The notes under the pieces were generated by a model, which was given only the letters and a program-made list of their open reading frames with translations, was not told where the DNA came from and searched no databases. This document shows positions 6,385-15,499 of a DNA stretch of 51,632 nt, piece by piece. This DNA comes from Bacilli bacterium (lineage in GTDB: Bacteria > Bacillota > Bacilli > Bacillales > Amphibacillaceae): NCBI GenBank assembly GCA_012518125.1, contig JAAYTF010000050.1:1-51632 (forward strand), written 5' to 3'. Positions within the stretch are counted from its first letter, which is position 1. Each line of letters begins with the position of its first letter. The translations under genes and the position numbers were made by a program.

Positions 6385-7950
6385 TTATTTTGCATATTCG
6401 ATTGCTCGCGTTTCGCGAATGACGGTCACCTTAATATGACCAGGATATTCGAGTTCCTCTTCAATCCGTTTACGGATATCCCTTGCAATATGAACCGTTT
6501 CTGCATCGTCAATCATATCCGGTTTTACCATGATGCGGATTTCTCGGCCAGCTTGAATCGCGTACGATTTTTCGACGCCTTCGAACGAATTTGAAATTTC
6601 TTCCAATTTTTCGAGCCGTTTAATGTAATTTTCAAGCGATTCGCTTCTGGCGCCCGGTCTGGCGGCTGACAATGCATCCGCAGCCTGCACCAAGACGGAG
6701 ATGATCGAATTCGGTTCTTCATCGCCGTGGTGTGAAGCGATTGCGTTGACGACTACTGGATGTTCCTTGTATTTCATCGCCAGTTCTTTGCCTAATTCAA
6801 CGTGACTGCCTTCCACTTCATGATCGATCGCTTTGCCGATGTCATGAAGCAAACCTGCTCTTCTAGCCAACGTTTCGTCTTCGCCCAATTCCGCCGCCAA
6901 GATGCCGGCCAACTTCGCCACTTCGATCGAGTGGCTTAAAACGTTCTGTCCGTAACTCGTGCGGTATTTTAAGCGGCCCAACGTTTTGATCAAATCTGGA
7001 TGCAGGCCGTGAATACCGACTTCGAACGTCGCTTCTTCGCCGACTTCTCGAATGTATTCATCGACTTCGCGGCGCGCTTTGTCGACCATTTCTTCGATTC
7101 GCGCAGGGTGAATCCGGCCGTCTTGAACTAATTTTTCCAAAGCGATACGGGCTATTTCTCTCCGGATTGGATCAAAGCCGGATAAAATGACAGCTTCCGG
7201 CGTGTCGTCAATGATTAAATCGATTCCCGTAAGCGTCTCGAGTGTGCGGATGTTTCTTCCTTCACGACCGATGATGCGGCCTTTCATTTCATCGTTAGGC
7301 AAATTGACAACCGTGACGGTCGTTTCTGCCACGTGATCCGCAGCACAGCGTTGAATCGCTTGGGACAATATTTGTTTCGCTTTCTTATCCGCTTCTTCTT
7401 TGAAGCGGCTTTCTGCCTCTTTAATCATTAACGCCGTTTCTTGTTTCAGCTCTTCTTCCATCCGCTGTAAAATGATGTCTCTTGCTTGATCCATCGTATA
7501 TCCAGAAATGCGTTCAAGTTCTTGTTGCTGTTCTGCTAGGAGAGCTTCCACTTTGCTTTCCATCTCTTGAATTTGTTGTTGTTTTTCCGCCAATGCTTGA
7601 TCTCTTTTTTCCAACGTCATTTCCCGTTGGTCCAGCGTGATGCTTTTCTTATCTAACAAATCTTCCTTCTGCATTAAACGTTCTTCTTGCTTTTGGATTT
7701 CAATACGGCGCTCACGCAATTCCTCTTCCACTTGTTTGCGAAATTCATGGCTTTCTTCTTTAGCTTCTAGGAGTGCTTCTTTTTTCGCGGCTTCCGCGTT
7801 GCGATACGCTTCTTCCACGATTTGTTTCGCTAAATTTTCGGCGCTGGAAATCTTGGCTTCCGCAATGGATTTGCGAACTAAATATCCAACAACAATACCG
7901 ACGATCAGGCTTAAGGCGAGCAAAATGGAGATGATCAAAGGTTTGTCCAT
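6385..7950 (-). CDS. rny: Ribonuclease Y
   Basis: RNase Y, 521 aa (B. subtilis 520), the membrane-anchored endoribonuclease that starts decay of most mRNAs. In order: an N-terminal membrane helix (about residues 4-24), a long coiled coil (about 30-190), a KH RNA-binding domain with [15 protein letters not shown] (about 225-240), and an HD domain with [23 protein letters not shown] and ASHHGDE, where the His-Asp pair binds metal. The ATG at 7950 follows GGAGGTG. It lies between recA and ymdB; pbpX, which separates recA and rny in B. subtilis, is absent. ricA, a regulator of this enzyme, is encoded just downstream. Confidence 0.98.
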   Translation of the reverse strand: MDKPLIISILLALSLIVGIVVGYLVRKSIAEAKISSAENLAKQIVEEAYRNAEAAKKEALLEAKEESHEFRKQVEEELRERRIEIQKQEERLMQKEDLLDKKSITLDQREMTLEKRDQALAEKQQQIQEMESKVEALLAEQQQELERISGYTMDQARDIILQRMEEELKQETALMIKEAESRFKEEADKKAKQILSQAIQRCAADHVAETTVTVVNLPNDEMKGRIIGREGRNIRTLETLTGIDLIIDDTPEAVILSGFDPIRREIARIALEKLVQDGRIHPARIEEMVDKARREVDEYIREVGEEATFEVGIHGLHPDLIKTLGRLKYRTSYGQNVLSHSIEVAKLAGILAAELGEDETLARRAGLLHDIGKAIDHEVEGSHVELGKELAMKYKEHPVVVNAIASHHGDEEPNSIISVLVQAADALSAARPGARSESLENYIKRLEKLEEISNSFEGVEKSYAIQAGREIRIMVKPDMIDDAETVHIARDIRKRIEEELEYPGHIKVTVIRETRAIEYAK

Positions 7951-8047
7951 GTCCTCTCACCTCCTATTGCTATGAAAATGGCACGAGCGTTTATGTCGGC
8001 ATTTTTACTTTGTCAGCCAAGTGAAAATGTATAATTTAAAATATAAA

Positions 8048-8089
8048 ATTATACATATTAATTTTAATTGTATCAATAGGCAAAGTCAA
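8048..8089 (-). promoter_or_regulatory. Two overlapping sigma-A promoters of rny
   Basis: P1: -35 TTGACT (8084-8089), 17 bp, -10 TAAAAT (8061-8066). P2: -35 TTGATA (8071-8076), 17 bp, -10 TATAAT (8048-8053). Both are strong matches with ideal spacing, offset by 13 bases on the same face of an AT-rich segment. They leave a 5' leader of roughly 90-110 bases before rny. Confidence 0.7.
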
Positions 8090-8118
8090 CAAAAAGCCAA
8101 GACGGGCCGACAAAAGAA

Positions 8119-8156
8119 AATATCCTTTGCCTTTTTTTGCAAAAGGAAAGGATATT
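8119..8156 (-). terminator. Rho-independent terminator of recA
   Basis: A 10-bp outer stem AATATCCTTT / AAAGGATATT (8119-8128, 8147-8156), an inner CCTTTT/AAAAGG-type pairing and a downstream TTTTCTTTT tract, 10 bases past the recA stop. Confidence 0.85.
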
Positions 8157-8165
8157 CTCAAAACT

Positions 8166-9197
8166 TTATTCCGTTGTTTCGCCCGCTTCTTCGAGCTCTT
8201 CTTCCGCATCTTGGTCCAAATTGAAATGTTTACGGACTTTCGCATTGATCTCATCAAAAATTTCCGGATGTTCGACCAAAAATTGTTTCGCATTTTCCCG
8301 TCCTTGGCCGAGGCGCTCCCCGTTGTACGAGTACCATGCGCCACTTTTTTCGATGATATCGATTTCGGAGGCGATGTCTAATATTTCCCCTTCTTTCGAA
8401 ATTCCTTCACCGTACATAATATCGACTTCGGCTTGTTTGAAAGGCGGCGCCACTTTGTTTTTCACCACTTTGATGCGCGTGCGGTTTCCGACCATTTCCG
8501 TGCCTTGTTTCAACGTTTCCGCACGTCTTACTTCCAAACGGATGGTTGAGTAAAATTTGAGCGCTCTTCCACCAGGCGTCGTTTCCGGATTGCCGAACAT
8601 GACGCCGACTTTTTCACGGATTTGGTTGATGAAAATGGCGATCGTTTTCGATTTGTTGATGGCGCCCGACAATTTGCGGAGCGCTTGTGACATGAGGCGA
8701 GCCTGCAAGCCGACGTGGCTGTCGCCCATTTCTCCTTCAATTTCCGCACTCGGCACGAGCGCCGCTACAGAGTCGACGACGATGACATCGATCGCGCCAC
8801 TGCGGACGAGCGCTTCAGCGATTTCCAACGCTTGTTCCCCGGTATCCGGCTGTGAAAGCAGCAACTCATCGATGTTGACGCCGAGCGCTTTTGCGTAGTT
8901 CGGATCGAGCGCGTGCTCCGCATCGATGAAAGCGGCCTGTCCGCCGAGTTTTTGCGCTTCCGCAATCGCATGGAGGGCAACCGTCGTCTTACCGGATGAT
9001 TCCGGACCGTAAATTTCAATGACGCGCCCGCGCGGATAACCGCCAATCCCCAACGCAATATCTAATGCGATCGAACCGCTTGGAATCGTCTCGATTTTCG
9101 TATCCGCTTCCTCGCCCAATTTCATGATCGAACCTTTACCGAATTGTTTTTCTATTTTTCGTAACGCTTCTTCTAAAGCTTTTTGACGATCGTTCAA
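8166..9197 (-). CDS. recA: Recombinase RecA
   Basis: RecA, 343 aa from the start chosen here. It forms ATP-dependent filaments on single-stranded DNA for recombination and for LexA cleavage in the SOS response. Visible are Walker A GPESSGKT, Walker [12 protein letters not shown], the loop-2 region with [17 protein letters not shown], and [10 protein letters not shown]. The longest frame begins at ATG 9218 but has no ribosome-binding site. TTG at 9197 sits 9 bases after GGAAGGGG and gives the N-terminus [11 protein letters not shown], which matches other Bacillus RecA proteins. The tail is acidic, as usual. A LexA-type box overlaps the promoter. Confidence 0.97.
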   Translation of the reverse strand: MNDRQKALEEALRKIEKQFGKGSIMKLGEEADTKIETIPSGSIALDIALGIGGYPRGRVIEIYGPESSGKTTVALHAIAEAQKLGGQAAFIDAEHALDPNYAKALGVNIDELLLSQPDTGEQALEIAEALVRSGAIDVIVVDSVAALVPSAEIEGEMGDSHVGLQARLMSQALRKLSGAINKSKTIAIFINQIREKVGVMFGNPETTPGGRALKFYSTIRLEVRRAETLKQGTEMVGNRTRIKVVKNKVAPPFKQAEVDIMYGEGISKEGEILDIASEIDIIEKSGAWYSYNGERLGQGRENAKQFLVEHPEIFDEINAKVRKHFNLDQDAEEELEEAGETTE

Positions 9198-9240
9198 TCT
9201 CTTTAACCCCTTCCTCATGAACTAACACTATCATACTTCC

Positions 9241-9270
9241 ATTATACAACTTTCGCAAACAAAATGCGAA
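9241..9270 (-). promoter_or_regulatory. Sigma-A promoter of recA
   Basis: Minus strand: -35 TTCGCA (9265-9270), 18-bp spacer, -10 TATAAT (9241-9246), 43 bases before the TTG start. The -35 is overlapped by the LexA box. Confidence 0.65.
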
Positions 9271-9280
9271 TACATGTTCT
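9267..9280 (-). promoter_or_regulatory. LexA (SOS) box of recA
   Basis: CGAATACATGTTCT matches the Bacillus SOS consensus CGAAC-RNRY-GTTYC with two outer mismatches. It overlaps the -35 of the proposed recA promoter, the expected place for LexA repression that is relieved after DNA damage. Confidence 0.75.
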
Positions 9281-9372
9281 TTTATTTTCCGCGTCTCATC
9301 GGTTCGAAAATGTTAATACAAAACGGTTTTCGTTTGAAAATGTCATTTTTGATCCTGATTCCGGGCAATTTT

Positions 9373-10617
9373 TCATTTTAAATAGTTAAATAACATTTCA
9401 AAGCCTTTTAACACTGCTTGATAGCGAATTTGTTTGCGATTGCCGAAAAATTTACATTTTTCAACTTGTCGCTGGCCTTTGCGGTCGTATAGGCAAACGT
9501 AAGTCGTGCCGACATCTTTATTTTCAGTCCGGTCCGGCCCCGCCACGCCAGTGAAACTGACACCGATGTCGGCATCCATCAATTCGCTTGCCCGTCTTGC
9601 CATCTCATAGGCGCACTGTTCGCTGACTGTCCCATACGTTTCGATCGTTTCTTTTTTGACGCCCAACACGTTTTGTTTCACTTCCGCTGCATACGACACG
9701 ATGCCGCCTTTAAACACTTCGGATACGCCCGACTGGGAAACGAATTTGCTTTGGAATGCGCCGCCGGTAAGGCTTTCTGCAGCTGCAAGCGTTTTTTGAT
9801 GTTTTAGCAGCAGTTCGAACACTTTGCCTTCGATCGTCGCATCATCGTCGCCATAATAATATTCGCCAACCCTGTCTAAAATTTCCTTTTTCTTCGCTTG
9901 AAGCATCGCTTCCGCTTCGTTTTTCGAAGCCGCTTTGGCAGTCAATCGAATCGTGTTGCCATCGCGCCCGGTTAAAAGCGCAATCGTCGGATTATCTTGC
10001 GTTTGTATGATGTCTTGAATGCGGTCTTCCAAAACCGATTCGCCGATGCCGATAAACTTTAGGACGAGCGACTGGATGATTTGGGCACCGTTCAATTCGC
10101 TCAAGTAAGGCAGCACATGATCGGAAAATATTTGTTTCATCTCCCGTGGAACGCCCGGAAGGAAAATCCAAATGTTCCCGTCGTATTCGACGAGGTTCCC
10201 CGGGGCCAATCCGTATTTGTTTTCCAGGATTTTGGCATTTTCAAAAACGCGCGCCTGCCTGCGATTGTTCGGTGTCATTTCCATGTTGCGTTCGTTAAAA
10301 AACCGCTCGATTTTCTTCAGCGAAGCTTCATCTTCGATAATGTTCAACCCGCTGATTTGTTGAAAAGCTTCCCGCGACAAATCGTCTTCGGTCGGGCCGA
10401 GGCCGCCGGAAACGATGATGACATTGGAGCGTTTGTTCGCTTCTTTCATCACTTGCGTCAATCGTTCCAAATTGTCGCCGACAACCGTATGGAAATACGT
10501 ATTGATCCCGTATGCGGCGAGCTTTTCCGACATCCATTGCGCGTTTGTATTGGCGATTTGGCCGAGCAACAATTCCGTGCCAACGGCAATGATTTCCGTA
10601 CGCAACGTTTTTTTCAT
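9373..10617 (-). CDS. cinA: CinA, competence/damage-inducible protein, nicotinamide-nucleotide amidase family
   Basis: CinA, 414 aa. The N-terminal MoCF-like domain has GTELLLGQIANTNAQW (residues about 13-28) and SGGLGPTEDD. The C-terminal CinA/PncC domain has AAAESLTGG and VSFTGVAGPD. Family members deamidate NMN or hydrolyse ADP-ribose; in Bacillus and Streptococcus the gene is linked to recA and competence. The start overlaps the pgsA stop by 4 bases, so the two are translationally coupled. The order pgsA-cinA-recA is the standard Bacillus order. recA also has its own SOS promoter in the 175-base gap; I saw only a weak hairpin there and no clear cinA terminator. Confidence 0.95.
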   Translation of the reverse strand: MKKTLRTEIIAVGTELLLGQIANTNAQWMSEKLAAYGINTYFHTVVGDNLERLTQVMKEANKRSNVIIVSGGLGPTEDDLSREAFQQISGLNIIEDEASLKKIERFFNERNMEMTPNNRRQARVFENAKILENKYGLAPGNLVEYDGNIWIFLPGVPREMKQIFSDHVLPYLSELNGAQIIQSLVLKFIGIGESVLEDRIQDIIQTQDNPTIALLTGRDGNTIRLTAKAASKNEAEAMLQAKKKEILDRVGEYYYGDDDATIEGKVFELLLKHQKTLAAAESLTGGAFQSKFVSQSGVSEVFKGGIVSYAAEVKQNVLGVKKETIETYGTVSEQCAYEMARRASELMDADIGVSFTGVAGPDRTENKDVGTTYVCLYDRKGQRQVEKCKFFGNRKQIRYQAVLKGFEMLFNYLK

Positions 10618-11192
10618 TTCGAATCCCTCAAAACATGCCAGTTTTTCACAAAATAATCGATCCCAGACCAGACGGTCAAAATGAGCGCAATATATACGAA
10701 AATCACATCGACCGGGATTTCGACGTATGCAAATGGGAAGTTGTGAAGCAATAACAAACTGATAGCGATGAGCTGTGAAGCGGTTTTCAATTTACCCATC
10801 TTCCCAGCGGCAAGCACGATGCCTTCCCCCGCTGCCACAAGCCGCAATCCAGTGACGGCAAATTCACGCGTGATGATCAAGATGACGATCCAAGCGGCGA
10901 TCATATCGAGTTCAACGAGCAAAATGAATGCGGCAGAAACGAGCAATTTGTCCGCCAACGGATCCAAAAATTTGCCCATATTGGTGACAAGCTTGTATTT
11001 TCGTGCATAATAACCATCGAGCCAATCGGTCGCACTGGCAACGATGAAAATAATCGCGCTAACCAAATGAGTGACAGGATATGCCGCATCATTCATATAC
11101 CAATATCCCCAGTCAAACGGGACCGATAAAATGATGATGAAAATTGGAATGAGACAAATTCGTGAAAGCGTTATTTTATTTGGGAGGTTCAT
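10614..11192 (-). CDS. pgsA: CDP-diacylglycerol--glycerol-3-phosphate 3-phosphatidyltransferase
   Basis: PgsA, 192 aa, makes phosphatidylglycerophosphate from CDP-diacylglycerol and glycerol 3-phosphate at the membrane, the committed step to phosphatidylglycerol. The CDP-alcohol phosphatidyltransferase signature is complete: DWLDGYYAR, then eight residues to GKFLDPLADK. It has several membrane helices. I choose ATG 11192, giving MNLPNKITLSR as in B. subtilis, with AAAGGTGAT before it; the in-frame GTG at 11201 overlaps that site. Its substrate is made by cdsA in this same window. A terminator separates it from rodZ, so read-through or an unseen promoter is needed. Confidence 0.96.
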   Translation of the reverse strand: MNLPNKITLSRICLIPIFIIILSVPFDWGYWYMNDAAYPVTHLVSAIIFIVASATDWLDGYYARKYKLVTNMGKFLDPLADKLLVSAAFILLVELDMIAAWIVILIITREFAVTGLRLVAAGEGIVLAAGKMGKLKTASQLIAISLLLLHNFPFAYVEIPVDVIFVYIALILTVWSGIDYFVKNWHVLRDSK

Positions 11193-11223
11193 GTCGATCA
11201 CCTTTCTCTATATGAAGGTAAAA

Positions 11224-11248
11224 CCCCCTTCCTATGTCGAGAAGGGGG
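11224..11248 (-). terminator. Rho-independent terminator between rodZ and pgsA
   Basis: CCCCCTTC (11224-11231) pairs with GAAGGGGG (11241-11248), with a 9-nt loop; TTTTA follows on the minus strand. The short T-run suggests partial termination. Confidence 0.75.
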
Positions 11249-11300
11249 AATGACTGACAAAACGTTTAAAACATTGTTTCGTTGCGGAACGAAAAATTGC

Positions 11301-12182
11301 TTACTCTTCTTGTTTCTTTAAATGAATCAGAAACTTCTGGTGCACCCGATCTTGTGGATTGACAGGGTATTCCATTTCCACATCGTTCATTTTGATGGTC
11401 AACCCCGCCGTGTTGCCAACGTTTAAATAGACATTTTCTTCATCCGATATGTCATATGTTCCGATTTCGGCATTCGGAGACAATATGCCATCGAAATAGC
11501 GCGTTCCGCTGCTGCCGACGATGGAAATGTACGCATCCGCGGACACATCAAATGACAGCACGACTTCGTCTTCCGCATGCAAAAATTCCAGTTCGGATTC
11601 AGGGGAAGTGCCTTCACCGACGTTTAGGACGTTGAATTCACTTTCAAACGCCGGTTCTTGAGGAGTAAGCGAATCATCGGAATTCTCCGCTTCTTCCTCT
11701 TCTTCTGCGATCGGCGTTTCCCGTTCAGGTTCGTCAACATCGCGGATGATTTGATCGGATTCATTATCTTGTGCCACTTTGTCCCCGTCTGTCGTCAATG
11801 CCTTTTGCGTCAAAGTCCATGCGATAAACAAAACACTGATAATTAAAACGATGACGATAACTGTCGGCAAAAAGGAAAGGATCGATTTGCTTTTCGCTGC
11901 GGTCGCCCGTCGCGAACGGCGGACGTTTGCATATTGGACCGTCTCTTCTTGCTGAACGTTTTCCGCGTCAAAATAACTTAACAGCGTATTCGGATCGAGC
12001 CCTAAAACCAACGCATACTCTTTTATGAATGCCCGTGCGTAAAATCGGCCGGGTAAACGATGAAACTCGTTATCTTCAATCGCTTGCAAATAACGTTTTT
12101 GGATCTTCGTCATATCTTGGATGTCATCAAGCGTAAGGTTTTTTGCTTCACGTTCTTCCTTTAAGATTTGACCGATCTCCAT
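11301..12182 (-). CDS. rodZ: RodZ-like cytoskeletal protein (YmfM)
   Basis: RodZ family, 293 aa. The N-terminal HTH_25 domain (residues 1 to about 75: GQILKEEREAKNLTLDDIQ, then GRFYARAFIKEYA) binds MreB inside the cell. A basic linker, one membrane helix (about 105-127) and a long acidic linker follow. The outer C-terminal beta domain (DUF4115, about 205-285) has FDVSADAYISIVG. RodZ links MreB to the wall-elongation machinery. ATG 12182 is chosen because it follows GGAAGGTG; the upstream TTG does not. It follows ymfK by 21 bases and probably shares its transcript. Confidence 0.93.
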   Translation of the reverse strand: MEIGQILKEEREAKNLTLDDIQDMTKIQKRYLQAIEDNEFHRLPGRFYARAFIKEYALVLGLDPNTLLSYFDAENVQQEETVQYANVRRSRRATAAKSKSILSFLPTVIVIVLIISVLFIAWTLTQKALTTDGDKVAQDNESDQIIRDVDEPERETPIAEEEEEAENSDDSLTPQEPAFESEFNVLNVGEGTSPESELEFLHAEDEVVLSFDVSADAYISIVGSSGTRYFDGILSPNAEIGTYDISDEENVYLNVGNTAGLTIKMNDVEMEYPVNPQDRVHQKFLIHLKKQEE

Positions 12183-12203
12183 CCATATAACACCTTCCAA
12201 ATT

Positions 12204-12986
12204 TTATAATTCGAACATTTCATTTCCGGGCATAAACTTATCCATCATTTGATCGTAATTGATCTCTTCATCTTTGTGTCGTCTAATTTCGATGATATAA
12301 TCGAAATCTTTCATTGAATATTCCGTTCCTTGTACGAAAATGTCGGGATGCTCAATCACTTTGATCGCCGGCAAGCGCATAATTTCACGGATCAAGCGCC
12401 AATGTTGTTCGTCTGCGCGCTGTTTTGAAACGACGCCATCGATGATATATATATAATCTTCACCGTACTCACCTTCGATCAACTTTTTGCGAACGGTCTG
12501 TTTCAACAACGTACTCGAAACAAACAGCCATTTTTTATTCGCGCTCACGCTGCCCGCCACGATCGACTCCGTCTTGCCGACGCGCGGCATGCCTCTTACA
12601 CCAATTAACTTATGACCTTTCGCCTTAAATAATTCAGCCATAAAATCGACGAGCAAACCAAACTCTTCACGGACAAATTTCACCGTTTTTCGATCTTCGC
12701 TGTCGCGATGGATATATTTTCCATGCCGCACCGCCAAAATGTCAAGAACGGACGGTTTGCGCAATTTCGTGATGCGGATCGTATCCAATTTATCTAAAAT
12801 CGTTTTCAATCGTTCGATATTTTCATCGTCTTCGGATAAAATTAACATTCCTCGTTTTTTATTTTCAATACCATTAATCATGACGATATTAATGGACAGC
12901 ATGCCAAGCAATGAAGAAATATCGCCTAAAAGCCCTGGGCGATTATGTTGCAACTCATATTCAAAATACCATTCCGTTTTCTCCAT
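12204..12986 (-). CDS. ymfK: YmfK, DUF3388 protein of unknown function
   Basis: Conserved Bacillaceae protein of 260 aa with no assigned function. The N-terminus (about residues 4-75) looks like an ACT-type regulatory domain (HNRPGLLGDISSLLGML). The rest (DUF3388) contains a P-loop-like stretch GMPRVGKTES near residue 132 and LFVSST further on. A nucleotide-binding role is therefore possible but unproven. Its position, immediately upstream of rodZ and downstream of ymfJ, matches B. subtilis. It has its own likely promoter at 13024-13052, after the ymfJ terminator. Confidence 0.88.
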   Translation of the reverse strand: MEKTEWYFEYELQHNRPGLLGDISSLLGMLSINIVMINGIENKKRGMLILSEDDENIERLKTILDKLDTIRITKLRKPSVLDILAVRHGKYIHRDSEDRKTVKFVREEFGLLVDFMAELFKAKGHKLIGVRGMPRVGKTESIVAGSVSANKKWLFVSSTLLKQTVRKKLIEGEYGEDYIYIIDGVVSKQRADEQHWRLIREIMRLPAIKVIEHPDIFVQGTEYSMKDFDYIIEIRRHKDEEINYDQMMDKFMPGNEMFEL

Positions 12987-13023
12987 TGGCCAGCCTCATT
13001 TCGCTTAATCGTCCATCTTCTTA

Positions 13024-13052
13024 ATTTTACCTAATCAACATAATAATTGCAA
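13024..13052 (-). promoter_or_regulatory. Likely sigma-A promoter of ymfK-rodZ
   Basis: Minus strand: TTGCAA (13047-13052), 17 bp, TAAAAT (13024-13029), 37 bases before the ymfK ATG and just after the ymfJ terminator. Confidence 0.55.
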
Positions 13053-13117
13053 TCGAATCTAGAGTGGATCGGCCGTTTTCATAAAATGAACCTCATTTTG
13101 TCGTCATTTTGTTACAA

Positions 13118-13161
13118 AAAAAGCTATAAGGTTGACGGATCCCTTAACCTTATAGCTTTTT
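13118..13161 (-). terminator. Rho-independent terminator of ymfJ
   Basis: A perfect 16-bp stem AAAAAGCTATAAGGTT / AACCTTATAGCTTTTT (13118-13133, 13146-13161) with a 12-nt loop and T-runs, 10 bases past the ymfJ stop. Confidence 0.92.
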
Positions 13162-13171
13162 GAAACGGTAT

Positions 13172-13420
13172 TTAGTTTTTTTGGACCAATTTGATCATGG
13201 CGCTGGCAAGAGCACGTTGCTCTTCTTCCGATGCAGCATTCCACAATTCTTTCAAGACTCGCTCTTCTTCGTTTTTCGGTTCGACGTTTTGGCTCAAATA
13301 ATCGCCTACATGCTGCGCCATTTCGGTAATCGTTTTGTCGCTCATGCCAAAGTTCTTCGCCTGGTCGATCCGGTTGGCCAAAAATTCTTTCCAAGTTGAA
13401 AAATTATCTAAAACAGACAT
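13172..13420 (-). CDS. ymfJ: YmfJ, DUF3243 protein
   Basis: Small soluble protein of 82 aa, DUF3243 family, recognised from its start SVLDNFSTWKEFLANRIDQA, the GMSDKTI centre and the acidic EEQRALASAMIKLVQ end. It is largely helical with no membrane segment. No function is known. The ATG at 13420 follows AAGGAGG. It lies between ymfI and ymfK, with its own likely promoter (13448-13477) and a strong terminator, so it can be expressed alone. Confidence 0.88.
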   Translation of the reverse strand: MSVLDNFSTWKEFLANRIDQAKNFGMSDKTITEMAQHVGDYLSQNVEPKNEEERVLKELWNAASEEEQRALASAMIKLVQKN

Positions 13421-13447
13421 TTAAATACCTCCTTAATCTTTACGGTT

Positions 13448-13477
13448 AGTATGCAACGCCTGAAAAACTTTATTCAA
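13448..13477 (-). promoter_or_regulatory. Possible sigma-A promoter of ymfJ
   Basis: Minus strand: TTGAAT (13472-13477), 18 bp, CATACT (13448-13453), 27 bases before the ymfJ start. Confidence 0.45.
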
Positions 13478-13488
13478 CATCCAGAAAT

Positions 13489-14199
13489 TTACAGCCAACC
13501 GCCGGTGATGTTGATGATTTCGCCTTGAATGTAATTCGCGCGGTCATCCATGAGGAAGCTGACCGTGTAGGCGACTTCGCTGGCGAGTCCGGCCCGGTTC
13601 AACGGAATTTGGGAAATGATCGTCTCTTTTTCCACATGTTCGTTCATCTTCGTATCGATAAAACCTGGACTTACGGCATTTACGGAAATCCCGGACGGCC
13701 CGACTTCTTTTGCAAGCGCCTTGACGAAACTGTTTTGCGCCCCTTTCACCGATGAATAGATGACTTCATAACTGGCGCCGACATGGCCCCAAATGGACGT
13801 GATGAAAATGATTTTCCCCCGTTGTTTTTTGATCATGTCCGGCAAGAAATATTTTGTCACGAGCCATGGCGCTTTTACATGCAAATGAAGCATTTCGTCC
13901 ATTTCCCTTTCCGTCGTATCTTGGAAAAGGCCGAAATGCGCCATGCCGCTCACATAAATGATCGCATCAACCGGATAGACGATTTCTTCGCACAATTTAT
14001 GGACAGCGCTTGTAAGGGTCAGGTCCGCTTGGACGATTTGAAGGACACGTTCTTCATCGATTTCGTGAACCAATCTTTTCATCGCTTCTTTATTGCGGTT
14101 GTAATGAAGCAGCAATGAATACCCTTCGCCAGCCAATTGCTTGGCGATCGCCGAGCCGATGTCGCCGCTTGCCCCCAAAATGAGCACGTTTTCTGCCAT
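13489..14199 (-). CDS. ymfI: Elongation factor P 5-aminopentanone reductase YmfI (SDR family)
   Basis: Short-chain dehydrogenase/reductase, 236 aa. Cofactor motif LGASGDIGSAIA is at the N-terminus, followed by VSGMAH. The catalytic Ser is in FITSIWGHVG, and the YSSVK motif holds the Tyr and Lys. PGFID and a C-terminal GEIINITGGWL complete the fold. In B. subtilis YmfI reduces the 5-aminopentanone group on EF-P to 5-aminopentanol. The assignment here rests on position after ymfH as well as sequence; on sequence alone it could be any FabG-like reductase. The start ATG is 18 bases past the ymfH stop. Confidence 0.88.
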   Translation of the reverse strand: MAENVLILGASGDIGSAIAKQLAGEGYSLLLHYNRNKEAMKRLVHEIDEERVLQIVQADLTLTSAVHKLCEEIVYPVDAIIYVSGMAHFGLFQDTTEREMDEMLHLHVKAPWLVTKYFLPDMIKKQRGKIIFITSIWGHVGASYEVIYSSVKGAQNSFVKALAKEVGPSGISVNAVSPGFIDTKMNEHVEKETIISQIPLNRAGLASEVAYTVSFLMDDRANYIQGEIINITGGWL

Positions 14200-14217
14200 G
14201 TCGTTAGCTGTCCCCTT

Positions 14218-15498
14218 CTATATTGTAATGACGAAAGTCGTTAGGCGATCTTCACTGATCCACTCCGCCAAATGTTCGTTCAATTCATCGACTGTGAGCG
14301 TATCCAAGATCGAAATGGCGTGAAAATAATCGATTTCGGCAAAATGATAATGCAGATACTCATTGGCGATCCGTTCCAACGAGTTGAGCGAACGCAAATA
14401 TTCACCCATTTTCCGTTTTTTCATGATGGAAAACGTTGCTTCGTCGATCGTCAACGATTTCGTTTTTTCTAACATTTCCTTCAACTCGTTTTCGAGACGT
14501 TCCGGGTCTTCTGTATCACTGCTGATGAGCGTGAAATTAAACAACGTCTCGACCGTCGTGCTGTAATCGAAACTGTCGTCGATGAGCTCTTTTTCATACA
14601 ATTCTTTATAATATGCACCCGATTTGGAGAACAGGTGATCCAAAATCATCTGTTGAATGAGGTCTTGCCGCAACAAAACTTCCCCTTTTAACTGCTGCTT
14701 CTTTTCTTTTATGCCGAGCGACAATTTCGGCAAGGAAACAGGCAGTTTAATCGTTTCTTTTTGGGCATTGACTTTTTCCGGTTCGTACGGAAACTTCACT
14801 TCGGGCGGCTTCGCTTCCGGAAACGTTTTCTCCGCTTGGTTTTGTTCGATCAACTCGAGCATTTCGGCGGCATCAAAATTTCCAGCCACGAACAATGCCA
14901 TATTCGCCGGGTGGTAAAACGTATTGTAGCACATATAAAGATCTTCTTTCGTAATCTGTTGGATCGAATCGACCGTTCCGGCGATGTCGATATTGATCGG
15001 CAAATTGACGTACATATTTTTGACGGTGCCCATATAAGAACGCCAATTCGGTTCATCATCATACATTTTTATTTCCTGGGCGATGATCCCCTTTTCCTTT
15101 TCGACCGACGCCTCGGAAAAGTACGGATCTTGCACAAAATCAAGGAGCAGTTCAACGTTTTCTTTCACATTGTCCGTAGCGGAAAACAAATATGCCGTTT
15201 TCGTAAAAGACGTATAGGCATTCGGGGAAGCGCCGTATTTCATAAAATCGCTGAAAACGTCGCGGTCCTCTTTCTCAAACAATTTATGCTCCAAAAAGTG
15301 GGCGATTCCATCAGGGACGGTGACGAGCTCATTTTTCCCGATCGGGACGAATGTACGGTGCATTGAACCGTAATTTGTCATGAAAATTCCGTACGATTTC
15401 GTCACATTCGCTTTCGGAAGCAAAAAGACGGTAAGGCCATTTGGCAACGTCTTTTTAAACAACGTTTCTTGAATTTGCGCATAATGCAACTTTTCCAC
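14218..15498 (-). CDS. ymfH: YmfH, M16 family metallopeptidase
   Basis: M16 (pitrilysin-type) peptidase, 426 aa. The inverted zinc motif is present as DGIAHFLEHKLFEKE, with the distal Glu region DPYFSEASVEKEKGII downstream. M16 enzymes cut small peptides in a clam-shell chamber. Members with this architecture pair with a degenerate partner, which here is the adjacent ymfF. The start is GTG 15498, 6 bases after GAAGGTG and 2 bases past the ymfF stop; the longer frame would overlap ymfF and lacks a ribosome-binding site. Its natural substrate is unknown. Confidence 0.9.
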   Translation of the reverse strand: MEKLHYAQIQETLFKKTLPNGLTVFLLPKANVTKSYGIFMTNYGSMHRTFVPIGKNELVTVPDGIAHFLEHKLFEKEDRDVFSDFMKYGASPNAYTSFTKTAYLFSATDNVKENVELLLDFVQDPYFSEASVEKEKGIIAQEIKMYDDEPNWRSYMGTVKNMYVNLPINIDIAGTVDSIQQITKEDLYMCYNTFYHPANMALFVAGNFDAAEMLELIEQNQAEKTFPEAKPPEVKFPYEPEKVNAQKETIKLPVSLPKLSLGIKEKKQQLKGEVLLRQDLIQQMILDHLFSKSGAYYKELYEKELIDDSFDYSTTVETLFNFTLISSDTEDPERLENELKEMLEKTKSLTIDEATFSIMKKRKMGEYLRSLNSLERIANEYLHYHFAEIDYFHAISILDTLTVDELNEHLAEWISEDRLTTFVITI

Positions 15499-15499
15499 T

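Noticed and set aside
9300-9372. cinA terminator
   Set aside because: Only a 5-6 bp imperfect pairing around CAAAACG is present, without a proper T-run, so I do not call it.
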